NCBI GenBank assembly: GCA_033239525.1
Contig: BSYO01000014.1
Coordinates: forward strand, 5,436,536 to 5,500,535
Reading direction: 5' to 3'
Origin: Nepenthes gracilis
Lineage: Eukaryota > Streptophyta > Magnoliopsida > Caryophyllales > Nepenthaceae
DNA length: 64,000 nucleotides
The notes beneath the pieces were generated by a model, which did no database searches, was not told the origin of the DNA, and was given only the letters and a program-made list of their open reading frames with translations. The translations under genes were made by a program, and so were the position numbers. Shown one piece after another: positions 20,573 through 33,836 of the stretch (positions within the stretch are counted from its first letter, which is position 1; the number at the start of each line of letters is the position of its first letter).

Positions 20573-22317
20573 TTTTTTGTTTTTTTGGTAAGTAAGTAAA
20601 TTAAATTAAAATAAACAAAGGTATAAGATGATATTCTAACTCCAAGTGTTTTGCCAACTTAGAGGTAAAACAACGAGCTAGGACATTTCCCGAGCACCAC
20701 CATGAATGGATTCATTTAAACGAGCGAAAGTAAACCGAAAAAAATAGCCTCTAGATGAGCATCATTGAAACCGGCCACATGCAATCCGGCCTAAATACAT
20801 AGATTTGTTTAGCAGCAGACCTAGAGCAGCTGAAATACCACCAATGCAGCTCATGGCTCCGATATAAGTTGCCGGAACTCAGCAGTTGCTTCCCAAAGAA
20901 ATCAAGCTCAATTCCAAGAGCTGGGCTTTGTTAGTGGAGCTAAGAATTTGTTGTGTATGCCAGCAAACTGGTGCCATCAGCTAGCCCAACACCACATCGA
21001 CAGCTAAACATCCCAGCTCCAATAACTGCTCTCGAGCACCAACCAACAACAGGGACATGGCATAAGCCATTCTTCACAGCAGCAAAATGAATCCAGCAGC
21101 AAGAAAAAACCTAGCAGAAGCGAAAAGCTAGTTCCAAGGCTCAGACCGGGCCTCACTCAGCTAGCTAGAGACAGCATTTGTGCATGAGGTACCCTTAGAC
21201 TTCAAGGAAGTAGCTTTTCGCTATCTCCTTGACTTGACGGCAATCCAAGTACCATCATGCAACACCCTACCCCTACCTCCTTTTAGCCATAGTGAATTGT
21301 CAAAATTTAGGAGGCCGGCCACAAGATCATCCAGATCGTTAAATTGGCAAGATGGAAAATTTGTTTTAGATTCCAGGATAAAGCATAAAAAACTAAAAAT
21401 AACCTTCCTTCCTTCAGGAGATAAAGAGACAATGTGAGGCTGGTTAGAAACCACCAATAATCTAAGAGCCTCAAAATGTGCATCGGAAGGGCTGTTTAGA
21501 GTTGCCTTGGTAGTCGGGTAAGAAGAGATGAACACCTCCTTAGCCTTCCCAGATGGATCGCAAAAACAGTTATCCAAAAACATAAGCACCAAGTTCCTAT
21601 AATCCGTGCTAAAGCAATTAATATGAAGCCAAACATCATTAGCCACTAGAACCTGCTTAAGGGCATAGAGCAATGGGACATTTTCAGCATCTTCCATTGC
21701 TGAGGCCGTCTGAATCTGATCAGATACTTCAGACCCACTATTAAGGGCCCGGTGGTCATCAGAGACAAGATCCACATCATCCACAGCCTTGTCAACATTG
21801 TCAGGCTTGACCAGGCGATATATGCGAGAAAGCCTACAAATCGAGACAGGAGTGATATCAAAGTCTGCGTTCGAGGAACGCAAAACATGATGCCTCTCAA
21901 GCTGGGCTGAGCAATGTGAAGGAGAAACCAGGTCTAAGGAACCAAAACTCGTGGCACAGCTACCCCGGCCAGCATGACAGCAGATTTAGCTCCATCAGGG
22001 TTCTTACCCAGCAAATCGACAAGGGTCGCATGAGATTTGTGAGAAGAGCCAACACTTGCCATTTGCATATCAAGAGAGCCTGCTACTGAACAAACATCTG
22101 AAGCAAACGTAGAAACTGCATTAGCTAGGGCACACTATGAGCCTAAACCAATCCCACTGGTTTGGATATCATTAGGCCCACGACAAGAAAACTCATGAAC
22201 CGGCACTGACAGGTCCTGGATAGATGAAGCCACATCCAAAGCGCCAGACTTCCCAGATTCAGGACCCAAATGCTCACATACCAGATCCTCCTGATAAACC
22301 ACTACCGGCTCAACATC
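20573..22317 (-). mobile_element. ORF1-only LINE copy, minus strand, 5' part missing
   Basis: The tail is at 20573-20700 (poly-T, GGTAAGTAAG, hairpin, GC stem). About 520 bases of 3' untranslated sequence separate it from an ORF1 C-terminal frame (21221-22317). No ORF2 lies between the ORF1 stop and the tail. Another LINE tail at 22318 interrupts it, and I could not find the upstream half of its ORF1. Confidence 0.65.
21221..22317 (-). pseudogene. LINE ORF1 C-terminal region with duplicated helical motif
   Basis: The longest frame is 21221-21883; related coding sequence continues upstream to 22317 with breaks. It aligns with the C-terminal part of the ORF1 at 46212-48233: shared RLSRIYRL/RLSSKYSL opening, LDDLVAGLL near the end, and a basic C-terminus (KSRR). 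Two copies of a motif of about 35 residues follow one another: YALKQVLVANDV..FLDNC and FEALRLLVVSNQ..FSFLCF. I do not recognise this domain. The family role (RNA binding, multimerisation of ORF1 protein) is inferred from position only. The frame of 220 codons is fairly well kept for a dead copy. Confidence 0.6.
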
Positions 22318-22459
22318 ATCTTTTTTTTTGGTAAGTAAGTGAATTAAAATTAAAATAATCGTAATAACAGGACACTGTTTCAGCTCCAAGTGTTTTGCCG
22401 ACTTAGAGATAGAACAACGAGTTGGGGCATACCCCGAGCACCACCATGAACAAAGTCAT

Positions 22460-24324
22460 GAATCCGAGCGACAAAAGATATAAAAATCAAAATCCCCACC
22501 TAGATGAACATCATCTAAAATAGCCATAAGGAAACTGGCCAAAATATATACACACATTAAGAAGACTTCTAAAGAACTAGAACAACCTGAAAGTATGAAA
22601 ATAGCAGCAAATTCAAACATGCCAATACATAACCAGCATGGCATTACCAAACTACATAACACAACACAGTGACTCCATCCCATTTTCCTGCCGATGAACA
22701 CCCTCACATGAGTAGCAACCACCTGATGGCACCTCAGACACCACCAAATGGCACCATAAAGCATCAACATTCTTGGCCAGCAGTAGCCATCGGCAACTTC
22801 CTACTTTATCAGCTCTAGCAGCACAAAGACAGCTTCTATAATTGTTCAATGTCACCCCAGCTGAAATCTATATCCACAACTCACTTAGCACAGTCTTTGT
22901 TTCTCCTGTAACATTAATCATCCTTCCAACATCATCAACCAAAAGCAGCACCAGAAAAGCGGCATTGGCAGTGCAGCCAAAGCCACCTGGTCCCAGCATC
23001 ACAAGGTTGATCATAGCAGAGAAAAGAAGCAACAACATCAGAGCCAAAAAATCACCCAGTAGCCCCCGGCAACAGTTCCAGTTTCCGAATACATGAGGCA
23101 GAAGATCCTTCGGCAGAAAATAGGCACACTAGATTGGCAGCCTGCTGCCTCATCTCGAACCAAAGTAACAGAAGAGATCAGTCAAGACCCATACGACAAC
23201 CCACAACCAACACACTGCATCCCAGCATCAGTCCTTCAAAATATGGCCCACAATAGCAGCATCCTTCAGCACTTCCCCTGGAGCAATATCCATTTGCCTT
23301 ATTAGTAAAAGGCTTCACAAGGCCCCAGCTTCAAGATCCAGATTCCATGTCCACTTCAGCAAACACAGGTAGATCCACATTCAGCAAGGGCAAGATTCAG
23401 CCAAAGCAACAATCTCTGGGAAGCTACAGCATCTGCCAGCTTTAGGTGGCTGAATACTCTTCTCCTATAGCCGGCTGCATACCCAAGAATTAGGCTACAG
23501 GACAAAATTACCCCACCAGCAATGCATCATCCTGATCAGTTGGAGGCACTACAATCTGTCATCCAATGCATATGTAAACACACTTCACACCACAGATAGC
23601 AACAACCCAAATCAAAGGATTTACATGCCTTCATTCCTGCAACTGCCCAAGCCTTGAATCCCATACTCCTAACCAGCAGCATCATTACAGAGTAGTACGG
23701 CGATTTAGGACAGCAAGGCCTTCAGCAGATCAGGAACTGAAGGACAGAGCTGATTCAAACAGCAGCACAAGAGCTATCCCAGGCCCACCACAACAAGCCA
23801 GATGTTTATTTTTTTTTTTATGTAAAGAAAACCCAGGCAGCCACCACTATCACCCAGAGGATGGCTACGCGAGCCCCATCAGCCTAACAAAGAAGAGCTC
23901 ACTCTTTTCTTTTTTTTTTTTTAACCCTCTCAAGCCCAAAAGGACAACCAACAATGTCAGGGCAAGCTACAAACGACAGGAAGAGCATTCCTCCCAGACG
24001 CCCAACGGAAGACTGTGCACTCCACGTCAGTCCAAAAAAGACAAACACCTCCCGCACCAACTCAGCCTCTTTTTTTTACAATAAATGCCACATCAACGCA
24101 TGATAGAGAGAGCAACAATCCGGAAAATCAGGGCATGCATCCCAAACCCCCTGAGCAAGGAAACTCTAGCCACTATGGCCCCCTTTTTTTTCCAAACCAT
24201 CAGTAGAGCAACATCGCACCCAACCACCCATCTGGTAGGCAAAATAGGGAAACCGGAGAGCAGAAAGCTCGGGGAGCAGTCCAGCCAGCCGGGAAACAAT
24301 CGCTCCAGCCCACCCAATACTCAA
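22460..24324 (-). other. LINE 3' untranslated-type sequence with poly-T runs
   Basis: About 1.9 kb with no convincing gene. It is rich in CAGCA/GCTGC words like the other LINE 3' regions here. Poly-T runs near 23809-23820, 23908-23921 and 24068 may be tails of very short older copies, but the CTTACC/hairpin signature is absent there. Confidence 0.45.
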
Positions 24325-26616
24325 TCAGAGATCAACGTCCGGTCTCAGATGTGTTAGAAGGATGCTCCATCTGATCAGAGTCGATCTGTCCCTATGAGCA
24401 TAGGCAACGTGAGAAATCTCCAAATTTCCCCATACCGCAGCAGAGATTAGGTAAGCCATTTGGGTTTCATTTAGCGCTATCATTTTTTTAAACACACGAT
24501 ATTTCTCTCCTTCAAGATAAAATAGACTGAGGCCATAAGAGTGAGGCGGAAGGATTGAGCTTTGAGGTTTTTGCCCTTCTAGCGATTGGCAGCCCACAAG
24601 ATGTTGGAATGCCAATCGGGATGAGGCCAGCAAATGCATGCCTTTTGGCGCATTAGCCGCCAGATGGTCGAGGAGAACAGGCAATCAAAGAATAGATGGT
24701 CATGGCTTTCCCTTCCGTTGGAACAGAGGACACAAGACGCTAGAATGTGAAGGAAATTGCTAACCCTACCCAGAGTGCTGAGCCTGTGACGAATAGCCAA
24801 CCAGAGAATAAAGCCATGAGCCAAAATATACATTTGGCTCCAAACAAGGCTAGACCACACCACCGCTTCTTTGGGCTCATGGACAAGCCCATAAGCAGAT
24901 TTAGATGAGAAAACTCCATTACGGTCGGCAGTCCAAAGCACCACATCATGGCAGAAAGGATCAGGAGCATAGGGGGGCATGCTTTCCACAATGCCAGAAA
25001 CCTCCATATCAAACGGGTTAGGCCACTGCCAATCACCATTTGTGATGATGTCCTTGACTTTTGCATCTAAAGGCAACCCTGTGATGCATCTGATTCTCTC
25101 ATTGAACCATTCACAGAGAGGTCTGAGCAGGTGTCGGCTCCGTTACCAATATGATATCAAATCTTAGGGCGAAGGGTAGTACGGAGCTTCATTAGTTTTT
25201 TCCAACTCCAAGGGGCTGAATCCAGGACTTTGATAGTCCAAATGCATTGGTCTTTGATGCGATGGTCGTAACACCAAGAAACCCAAATGGATTTCTGGTC
25301 CTTAGAGATGATCCTCCAGAAGTGACAACTCAACAGAGCTTTATTAGAAGCAATCAAATTTTTAAGGCCTAGACTACCATCCTCTTTTGGGGAACAGATA
25401 TCTTTCTAGGCAACTTTGGCAGAATATCTACCGTTGAAGGAACCATGCCAAAGAAAGATGCAGATGGACTTTTGAATGCCTTTCAAAATGGATTTAGGAA
25501 GGAAGAACATGGAGGCCCGAAAATTGTGGATAGTTTTGAGGATAGAGGAGATCAGTTGGAGCCTCCCGACAAAGGAGAGCCAGCGATTCTTCCAGGATAA
25601 AATTCTTTGTTGGACTCTATCTAGGAGAGGTTACAGTCAGAGATAGATAGCTTCATGGTGAGGAGAGGGACTCCAAGGTATCTGACAGGGAGTTTGCCTA
25701 TCTTGAAGCTAAGGATATCAAGGATACCCTGAATGGTATTCTCACTAGCAGAGTAACAAAAAATCTCACTCTTATCCAGATTGGGAGCTAGACCAGACAG
25801 GGTACTAAAAATATTAAGACACTCATGCAAAGCCAGGATGGATTTACAATCAGCTTTGGGGAAAAGGAGGTCATCCGCAAAACCAAGCATCACACTTCGA
25901 GATTCCTCACATTTCCAATGGAACTAAAAGTCCAGATTAGACCGTGTCATTCTTTCCAGTATACAATTCAGGACTTCCATCCCTAACACAAATAGATAGG
26001 GCGAGAAAAGGGTCCCCTTGTCTAAGACCTTTGGCACCACAGAAGAACCCCACAGACTCTCCAATAAGATTGATAGAGAACGAGGTCGTGGTAATGCAAT
26101 TGCTGATCGATTTGATCACTGGGGATGAATTTCATCAGCTCAAGGACAGCCAGAATAAAATCCCAGTGGATGGAGTCATATGTCTTCATCAGGTTAACCT
26201 TTAATGCACAACACGAAACCCCCTTATCTAGGTGATATCTATGAAGTAGATCCTGAGCGAGCAGAATATTATCACTAATGCTCCTACCAGCTACGAAAGC
26301 GGTGTGACATTTAGCGACCAAGAAGGGGAGCGAAGGTTGAAGTCGGGTGGCAATGATCTTAGAGATGATCTTATATAGGACGTTACAGTAGGAGATGGGA
26401 CGGAAATCAGAGACCTTTGCAGGTGATTTGGTCTTCGGAATTAAGCACAATAAGGTCGCATTGATCTGCTTTAAAAGCTTCCCATGTTGGAAAAAATCCT
26501 GGATAGCTTCAATAATGGACGGGCCTACTTCATTCCAGGTAGCATTGTAGAACTTGGCAGAAAAGCCATCCAGGCCTGGGGCTTTGTTGTCATCAATCGA
26601 GAACAAGGCCAGACGG
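24325..26616 (-). pseudogene. LINE ORF2: reverse transcriptase plus zf-RVT, broken
   Basis: Reading from 26616 down: the start of the RT domain (NKAPGLDGFSAKFY), AFVAGRSISDNILLAQ, GLRQGDP, then the active-site box GFADDLL at about 25880-25860, then SLSGLAPNLDKSEIF and the KLPVRYLGVPLL thumb region. The zf-RVT part follows (25076-24579) with the PLDAKVKDI, SKSAYGLVH and FDCLFSSTIW blocks, and the C-terminus ends near 24325. The FADD catalytic pair is kept. At least five frameshifts or stops break the frame. The endonuclease is missing, as in typical 5'-truncated LINE copies. The enzyme would copy LINE RNA at a nicked target. Confidence 0.8.
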
Positions 26617-28390
26617 ATAAAACTAATCCACTAATCCCAACTTAATTCTAGCCCAAGTTATACAAATTAGGATAACTAGAACTATCTAATCTAATTTAAT
26701 CACCCTGTCCTATTTTATCCTGAGCTTCCACATAAGATTCAAATCAATCATAAGGTATCTTTTTTCTCTGATACCATTTGTAACAGGACGGGTAATAATC
26801 TTTTATGACCTTCCATCAATTATCATACTTAACCAAATGAAAACTAATATGCTTTTATTTATAAACACATAAATTAATTTTTGTAGAAAATTAGACAGAC
26901 TTTCCCCTGAATATAGGGAAAAACCATGCGTATAACCTGAATAATAATCCTGTACAAAATATATATATATATCCATAGGCCTCAAAGTTTCAACCACAAC
27001 ACATACACAAGATCACAATCAAATACCATTTCATCTGTGGTTCCAACACAGTAATCTCAACTACTACATTGGATCTAATGAGAGATGTTATCTAGGAACA
27101 TATATAAAACCAAACATTATACCTATGAGAGCATAACTATATCCATAAACATCCTGCGAAAGCATATAATACCATAATGATATACAACATGCCATAATAA
27201 ACAATATTTATCTTATATCAATCATTTACATTGCATTACATTAACCACATTTAAAATTTCCAAGCCTTCAAGGTCCAACAATCCTCCTTTAACTAATATC
27301 CATCTTCACTCTTTTTCATCAGGCATTGGCTCATTGGTACCATCTAGAAGGGGGATAAAAATAGTAACGGGTGAGCTATTTGTTTAGCAAGGTATTATAA
27401 AAACATGACGTACAAATTTTCATATAAAACAAATATATACATATTTATATAAAAGGAAACATTGAAGGGATTAGGAACTGAATATGCATATGGGTGATAC
27501 AAGAGTATGAAACGATGCATGAGCATAAACTTGTGGTCAAATCTTGTCTTTGATTATTTTGTCTTTTCCATCAGTTATTCCTTATTCTTAGCTTGAGCCA
27601 GCAAAATGTGATAAAAGAAGCCAATATACAAATAGATAAGGCAAAAGCATGAAGCGATGCATAAACATAAACTCGTAGACAAAATCTTATCCTTGTTCAT
27701 TTTATCTTTTCCTTTAGTTATTCCTTCCACTTCTCCTGAGTTAGAAAACATGGACACTTGAAATCTTGTCTTTTAGAGTAAATCCTTTTATTAACTTGAG
27801 GGACCAGGGCTAGTAGGCCTTACCAGCTGAAGGAGTGAATAATCAAGGATAGATTGTGTTCACTCAATACAATCAAAGGCCTTAGTTCTTATTCCTTCCT
27901 TATTTACATCCCGAAGGCAGGATGATCACATATTCTTAGATTATTGTCTTCCATAGTAATGCCCCAAGGAAGGCGGATTACATATCATTCTATGGACGGA
28001 GTAATCCTTGATTATCACTATAACATCTTAAGGCTTACCAAGAAATATTACCCACGACCATACCCGGTCAGGATAATCCTTGAGTTTCCACTAAAATACT
28101 CATGGCATGCCCGAGAATGTTACCTACAGAATATCAATCCTTGGTCTAGTTTCTTACTAATTTTTGGTTTGACTTGGGGAATCTCGATTCTTGTTACTTA
28201 GTCTTAATTCAACGTTCTTTGAGGGCCAATTGAACTTCTCATAATTGAGTTTTTCAAATAGCCTTGGAGTTCTCAATAATTTTAAACAGCATATTTTTTA
28301 ACAATTTTTTTAGATAAAATCATCCAATAAGCTTAAATAATTTATAATACAATATTTTCATTTCATAACTCGAAATTTTTTGATAATTAT
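26617..28390 (-). mobile_element. 5' end of a gypsy LTR element: leader, PBS and part of 5' LTR
   Basis: 26617-26765 resembles the leader of the LARD-like element left of its LTR (TCCTGAGCTTCC, TTTACTCTCTGATACC-type end). A primer-binding site lies at 26766-26776 and an LTR begins TGTAACAGGACGGG at 26779. The LTR is interrupted at 28390 by another LTR, and the leader is cut by the LINE at its left. Its gag-pol and second LTR are not recognisable in the window. The frames at 26803, 27575 and 27944 lie in LTR sequence and are not genes. Confidence 0.7.
26766..26776 (-). promoter_or_regulatory. Primer-binding site, initiator tRNA-Met type
   Basis: TGGTATCAGAG on the minus strand, two bases from the LTR start at 26779, the same spacing as at 9805-9815. 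Confidence 0.85.
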
Positions 28391-28464
28391 TGTGACGGAA
28401 CAAAAATTTTACTGAAAATCTGGCAGAGTTCTGTCTATAAAATGGACGTTTGCCAAATATAAAA

Positions 28465-28858
28465 TATTTTTTTGGTAAGTAAAATTGAATTAAAATAAAA
28501 GAAAGTACAAAAAGAATGTTCTACCTCCAAGTGTTTTGTCGACTTAATAGTAGAACATAGATGCTAGGTTAAATCCCAAGCATCATCATGACACATTCAT
28601 GAAATCGAAATAAACCATACAAACAAACCGGCCAAATCCAACGCCGGTCAAACCGTTGACTGGAAATTAGACCCAAAGGCCGTCTGTTCCAACAACCGGA
28701 ACCTAAGTTGATCCATGCCACTATGTCCGGTCAACCCTTTGACCGGACTTTTCCTTCTTTTCATGCAACCATGCAACCCACAGCCTCCAAAGCCAGTCAA
28801 ACATTGACTAGAAATTGAGCCAAAAATTGGCCATATAAAACCTGTACGAACCCTATAC
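28465..28858 (-). mobile_element. Short LINE copy with 10-bp target duplication
   Basis: Poly-T, GGTAAGTAAA, then hairpin CCAAGTGTTTTGTCGACTT near 28530. Flanked by AAATATAAAA at 28455-28464 and 28859-28868. It carries several TTGAC/GTCAA words (28650-28810). The right edge is slightly uncertain because the host has a local repeat there. Confidence 0.75.
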
Positions 28859-31567
28859 AAATATAAAACCTGTACAAACCCTATACAGACAGCCACAAAA
28901 TACATATGACATGCACACAAGATCTTATTTGCCACAATGACTCATAGGTGGCAGCGATGTCGTATCTCCGATACAACACTGACTCTGAAAGGATGCCAAC
29001 CTTGAACCAATACAACCACAATAACCTGTGAAAGCTACTATGTCCATCAAACACAGCGAAAATGAAATCATACATCCATTATCATCACCAAATATATGCA
29101 TACATGACCACAAGAAACAAAATAATTATACAGCATCCATGCCTTATACAAAATAACAAAACTAAGTCCTCAAAAGCCTTTTAATCTGATTTAGCCTCTT
29201 ATCTAGCTCTCACAGCCTAATCGGTCTCGTCGGGTATAAAGGCTTGCTCATTTATAAAGAAAGAGAAGTAAATGTGAGCTAGCAGCTCAATAAGTACATC
29301 ATAAATGAAGACGATAAACAATATAATGAAGATAGGCAGGGGGAGGAGACATAATTCATAAGAGAAATGCATGAACAGGAACATGATTAATTATACTTGA
29401 AATATGATTTACTTCTCCTTGGATATAATTTGCATGATTATTCATCTTTGCGGACAAGAGTCAGTAAGCTTTACTAACTAAAGGTGCGGGAGGACGAGGA
29501 AAGGATCATAATACTCCACATGATCTATGTGAGATCCCGATATTGAAATATAATGATTATGGATTAATTATAGTGATAATATCATGATTGGGATTAAATA
29601 TAGAACAGATTTGGTACCAAAACAAACGAAGCGAAATGGACCAACGAAGCGCTAGGTTCTTGAGCACCGCTCGAGTGCCAGGTGGGCACAAATTTGCGTG
29701 AGCACCACTCATGGGCCACCCGAGGCGAGGCGGTTAGCAGCACCGGGTTCCAACCAGTGCACTCGAGCATTTTACAAGAGCGGGTGCTCGAGCACCACTC
29801 GCTTGATGTGCACATGACTCTTTTTTCCTTCGATTTTTAAGCAGATTTGGGGGTTTCCTTTTTGCCAGCCAACGATAGAGCCAAGCGAGAGAAGAGAGGA
29901 AGGAGAGAGAAGAGAAGGGAAAGGGAAAAATCGATCGTCCAGTCTCGAGCCGAGTCACAGTAACTGTAGATCGAGCTCAATCAAATATATTTTTGACGTT
30001 ACTATTTATTTTTACGATGTTTTAATGCCTCAAATGTTGTATTTATGCTTTAAATACATGGCTATGCATGTTTAGTATAACTAGAGCTTGTTTCTGCAAA
30101 TTAATCGGACAGATTTCATGTTTACATGTATATACAGCAATATCTTGCATCAATTTTATGAAAATGCACGTGTTAAGTGTCCGTTTATCATCCGATAATT
30201 TTGGCGAAACCCTAAGCCCGAAATTAAAGGGATTTTAACTATTTTTATCCAAAATGCCTGTTATATAAAAGTTAACTTGTATTGAAATGAAGCTCTTGGT
30301 GTAATCTGTTTCTGAAAATTTTACACTGACTTATACTAACAAATCACTGTGGACTTATGAGGTAAAACAGAAAGGTTTTAGACCGTTACTGTATATTCTA
30401 AAACTGGTTGGAGAGTATTGTGAAACTCTAACCAATTTCTGAAACTGAAAAGGATTTTCAGTTAAGAAAATGAGAAAAAAACTGTTACTGACACTGCTAA
30501 TTAGGACCCAAGACTGATATATGGTTAGGTTAGGTTCTCCAGAATGCCTTAGAACGTTATGATGGTAATCAAGGATAATTCTATCCATGGAGTTATATGT
30601 AGTTTGCCCTTCCTCAGGGCGTTAAACTAGAGGGTAGTTACTGTTACTGGCTGACATTACTGCACTAATCCCATGAGAAGGGATGTCCCATAAAAGGGAC
30701 TACTGTACTGGCATTGGATTGTATGAAGTGAACACAATGTATCCTTAATTATTCACCCCCTCTGCTAGTAGGGTTTACACTAATATAAAAGAAATTTTCT
30801 AGAATTTATAGAGCTGATACTATTTTCCTGATTACCAAAGCATGTTTTATTGATTTATGATTATCGAAGCATAGTTACACCGATTCATGATTCCAACTCT
30901 TGTTTAAATAGCATTATGCTTTATCCTTGTTTCTTGAATGCTCCTATTTTCCTGATGATACCGTAGTTTCCTACTCTAATAAATATATGTTTTGCATGAA
31001 AGCATAAATGATGATTACTGAAACCTGTTTGTACAGAATCATGCTTTTCTCATGAACTACATGCATGTTATTATTTATCGGTAATTATGTTATGCATAAG
31101 AATATTATATTCTACTTGTTTTAGTACCTTATTGGGTTTTGGCTCACTATTTTACTATTTCACCCCCTCCAGATAAGATATAGAGAAGATACTGGATGAT
31201 CAAGCCTAGCTAGAGTTAACAAGGAAGGTTCTAGAGCCTCAATGAAGCCTTAAAGATTACCTTGAAGTAATGCTTTGGGGAGATTCTAATAGTTTTAATT
31301 GAAAACATCCGAATTGTGGATAGAATTATGTATAAATGACTGTAGTATATCCTGCAAATTGTTAAAACTGTATTCATGCTTCCGTAGGTTATATCTTGGA
31401 TATAGATGGTTCTGCTATATGTTTTTTGATTTTCTGTACTGGTCCTAGACGACATTTCTTGTCTGAATTCTGGTATAGTTGATAGGGTTGTTAAATTAAG
31501 GTCATGGATGGCACTTGTGGTCCTGCGAATGCGTGTTGTAGGAAAAACAGTGGTATTGTGGATAGTT

Positions 31568-33836
31568 TTTTTTGGTAAGTAAATTTTATAAATGAAAGTG
31601 GAAAAAAGATACAGAAGTAATGATCTATCTCAAAGTGTTTGCCGACTTGGATTTAGATTAAAGACGCTGGGGCATACCCCGAGTACTGTGAAACATTTCA
31701 CAAAACTAAAAAAATAAAAAAACGGAGTAAACAGAATTACATCCAAAAAGGCCAACAACTAAAACAATCAAAAGGAAGATAGGAACACGACTGGGGACTT
31801 GCACATCAACTCGTCACAATGCACTCCGACCTTCTAAAGCATGGGCCAAACCGCTAGCTCGGCAAAACTGGGTCTTGTAGTGAAAAGAGGAGAACACCTC
31901 AGTAAGAGGGTTGCAAATCGTCCATGTACAACGGGATCACATGCTCATCCACGTCATCACGGCAACAAACAGATCAGCCTTATGAATCTCAGCCAATGAA
32001 CCAACACGCTCGACAAGGATCAGGTGGAGATAGAAAATTAAATAAGAAAAATATATATATATATAGATTTTATTGGGATTTTTTTTTTGGATATATAAAT
32101 GAAACCATTTCAGGATAAGAGCACAGAGCAGCCACTCCAAGCTCGAGTGTGTTGGCACAGCTGTCCTTCGAACCCTGCTACAAGAAGGGAGCTCAGCCTG
32201 CACCACAGAAACAAACGAACCTCCTTGGGTTAGAGAAGTAGCTTTCAAAATAGTCCAATCCAGCACCTTCTAGATCAAGGGGCGGAAGCATACAAATCCG
32301 CGCTACCAACAAAATAGCCAATCATGACAATGTAGTAACCCGGGCATGGCATAGACAAAAAATGCCAATGCACCAGCTCCATCAAACCGCAGCACTAGAA
32401 CCGACATTCGCATACACAGAGGTCAGCTCCCAGCAACAAGAGAAACTAACCTCTGAACTAAAGGGCGGGCTATAAAACAGCAGAACAGAGCATCCAGGAT
32501 GCGCATTTTTTTTTTCAACAACAACTAATCCATCGGATGAACCAAGAAAAGACCCAAGTTGAGCAACACTAGTAAGGATTTTGTTTTCTCTCCAACAGCT
32601 AAACCATCAGATGAACAAATAAAATAACCTAGGTCAGGTGACAAAAGTAAGGATTTTTTTTTTGGGATCCACTATAGGTTCTAATGAATTCGGTGCGTTC
32701 GGTCCACACTTTTGGTATCATCAATAGAGGTTGTTAGTTTGGACCTAACGACAATGATGACAAGAAAACATAGATGAGAGGTGTCCTGTGGGGAGCAATT
32801 TTGAAAAATGTGATTGTTGCGCTCCTTCCAGATAAAATAGACTGTAGCCACAAGAGTGAACCGTTTAGAGAGGAGCACGACCTTGTTGTGCTCCTTCCAG
32901 ATAAAAATGCGATTGTTGCGCTCCCAGCAAATGTTCTGGGACCAATCAGGGTAAGGCCAACGAATTGCGGCACGACCTTGAATCATGCGCCAAAGGGATT
33001 TAGAAAAGGGGTAGGAGAAGAAAAGGTGCTCATGATCTTCGTCGCTTGTCATGCATAAAGAGCATGTGGTGGATAGGATGGGAACTCCATGAAGCCGGTC
33101 AAGGGTGGTAAGTTAGCCTCTAATTTCCAACCAAAGAGAGAAGGCGTGGGACGGGATGTGGGATGGGCCCCACACTAAAGTAGCCCAACTTATTTTTGCT
33201 CTATGTGGGTGGATGAGGAAATAGGTAGATCGGGTTGAAAACAGGCCATCAGTGCTGCCATTCCATCACACTGAGTCCTTACGGTAGACATTGGAGAGAT
33301 AGTCGGGCATGTTTTCCACAAGACATGAAACCTCCAAGTCAAAGGGGTTAGGCCAAGACCATTGATCATCCCGAATAATGTCAGTGACTTTTACGTCCCA
33401 TGGGAGGACAGAGACCAACCGGGTATAGTCAGTATTCACATCTCTCAGAGGGTCAAAAGGGTGCCAGTTATCAAGCCATAAGAATGTTTCGGAGCCATCA
33501 CCAATGGAGTAGGTGGTATGGGTGCACATAAAAGACCATAGCTTCATAATTTTCCTCCAATACCATGGGGTTGAAACAGGGACTTTAAGGGTCCAGATGC
33601 ACTGATCCTTGATCCTGTTTTGGTGGATCTAAGAAGACCAAGCAGACACCAGATCCTTAGTGATGAGATGCCAAAGCAGTTTACACATCAATGCTTTGTT
33701 TTGGGCCTGCAGGGTTTTTAATCCCAGGCCACCTTCACTCTTCCGGTAGCAGATATCACTGCACGCCACCTTTGCATTCACCTTTCCGTCAAAGGTTCCA
33801 TTCCAAAGAAACCGACGAAGATGGCATTCAATCATG
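31568..33836 (-). mobile_element. 5'-truncated LINE with zf-RVT region, 12-bp target duplication
   Basis: The tail is at 31568-31700 (poly-T, GGTAAGTAAA, hairpin, GGGGCATACCCCG). About 1 kb of 3' untranslated sequence is followed by ORF2 C-terminal coding up to 33836. TTGTGGATAGTT flanks it at 31556-31567 and 33837-33848. Confidence 0.9.
32681..33836 (-). pseudogene. LINE ORF2 C-terminal part (end of RT and zf-RVT)
   Basis: From 33836 down: RRFLWNGTFDGKVNAKVAC, EGGLGLKTLQAQNKAL, WLDNWHPFDPL, WSWPNPFDLEVS, then the zinc-binding region HEHLFFSYPFSKSLWRM, WPYPDWSQNI and FIWKERNNHIF. These blocks match other zf-RVT copies in this window (24579, 50174, 56668). Frameshifts near 33600, 33260 and 33060 break it. 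An extra copy of the WKE/ERNN segment near 32850-32920 looks like a small internal duplication. The RT active site lies outside the truncated copy. Confidence 0.8.

Larger units (their letters stand above)
22318..26616 (-). mobile_element. 5'-truncated LINE with RT and zf-RVT, minus strand
   Basis: The tail at 22318-22450 has poly-T, GGTAAGTAAG, hairpin CCAAGT..ACTTAG and GGGGCATACCCCG. ORF2 RT and zf-RVT coding lies at 24325-26616, and the copy is truncated at the start of the RT domain. I read tail and coding part as one copy, but 2 kb of non-coding sequence with extra poly-T runs (about 23809, 23908, 24068) lies between, so more than one insertion is possible. The left flank is a half-LINE and the right flank is gypsy leader. 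No target duplication seen. Confidence 0.55.

Noticed and set aside
23800..24080. Three further LINE tails at poly-T runs
   Set aside because: They lack the CTTACC motif and hairpin of the family; they could be plain T-runs.
29640..29810. GCTCGAGC/GAGCAC palindromes as a specific regulatory site
   Set aside because: Similar words occur in many LTRs here as a GC-rich block, but spacing and sequence vary too much to define a site by eye.
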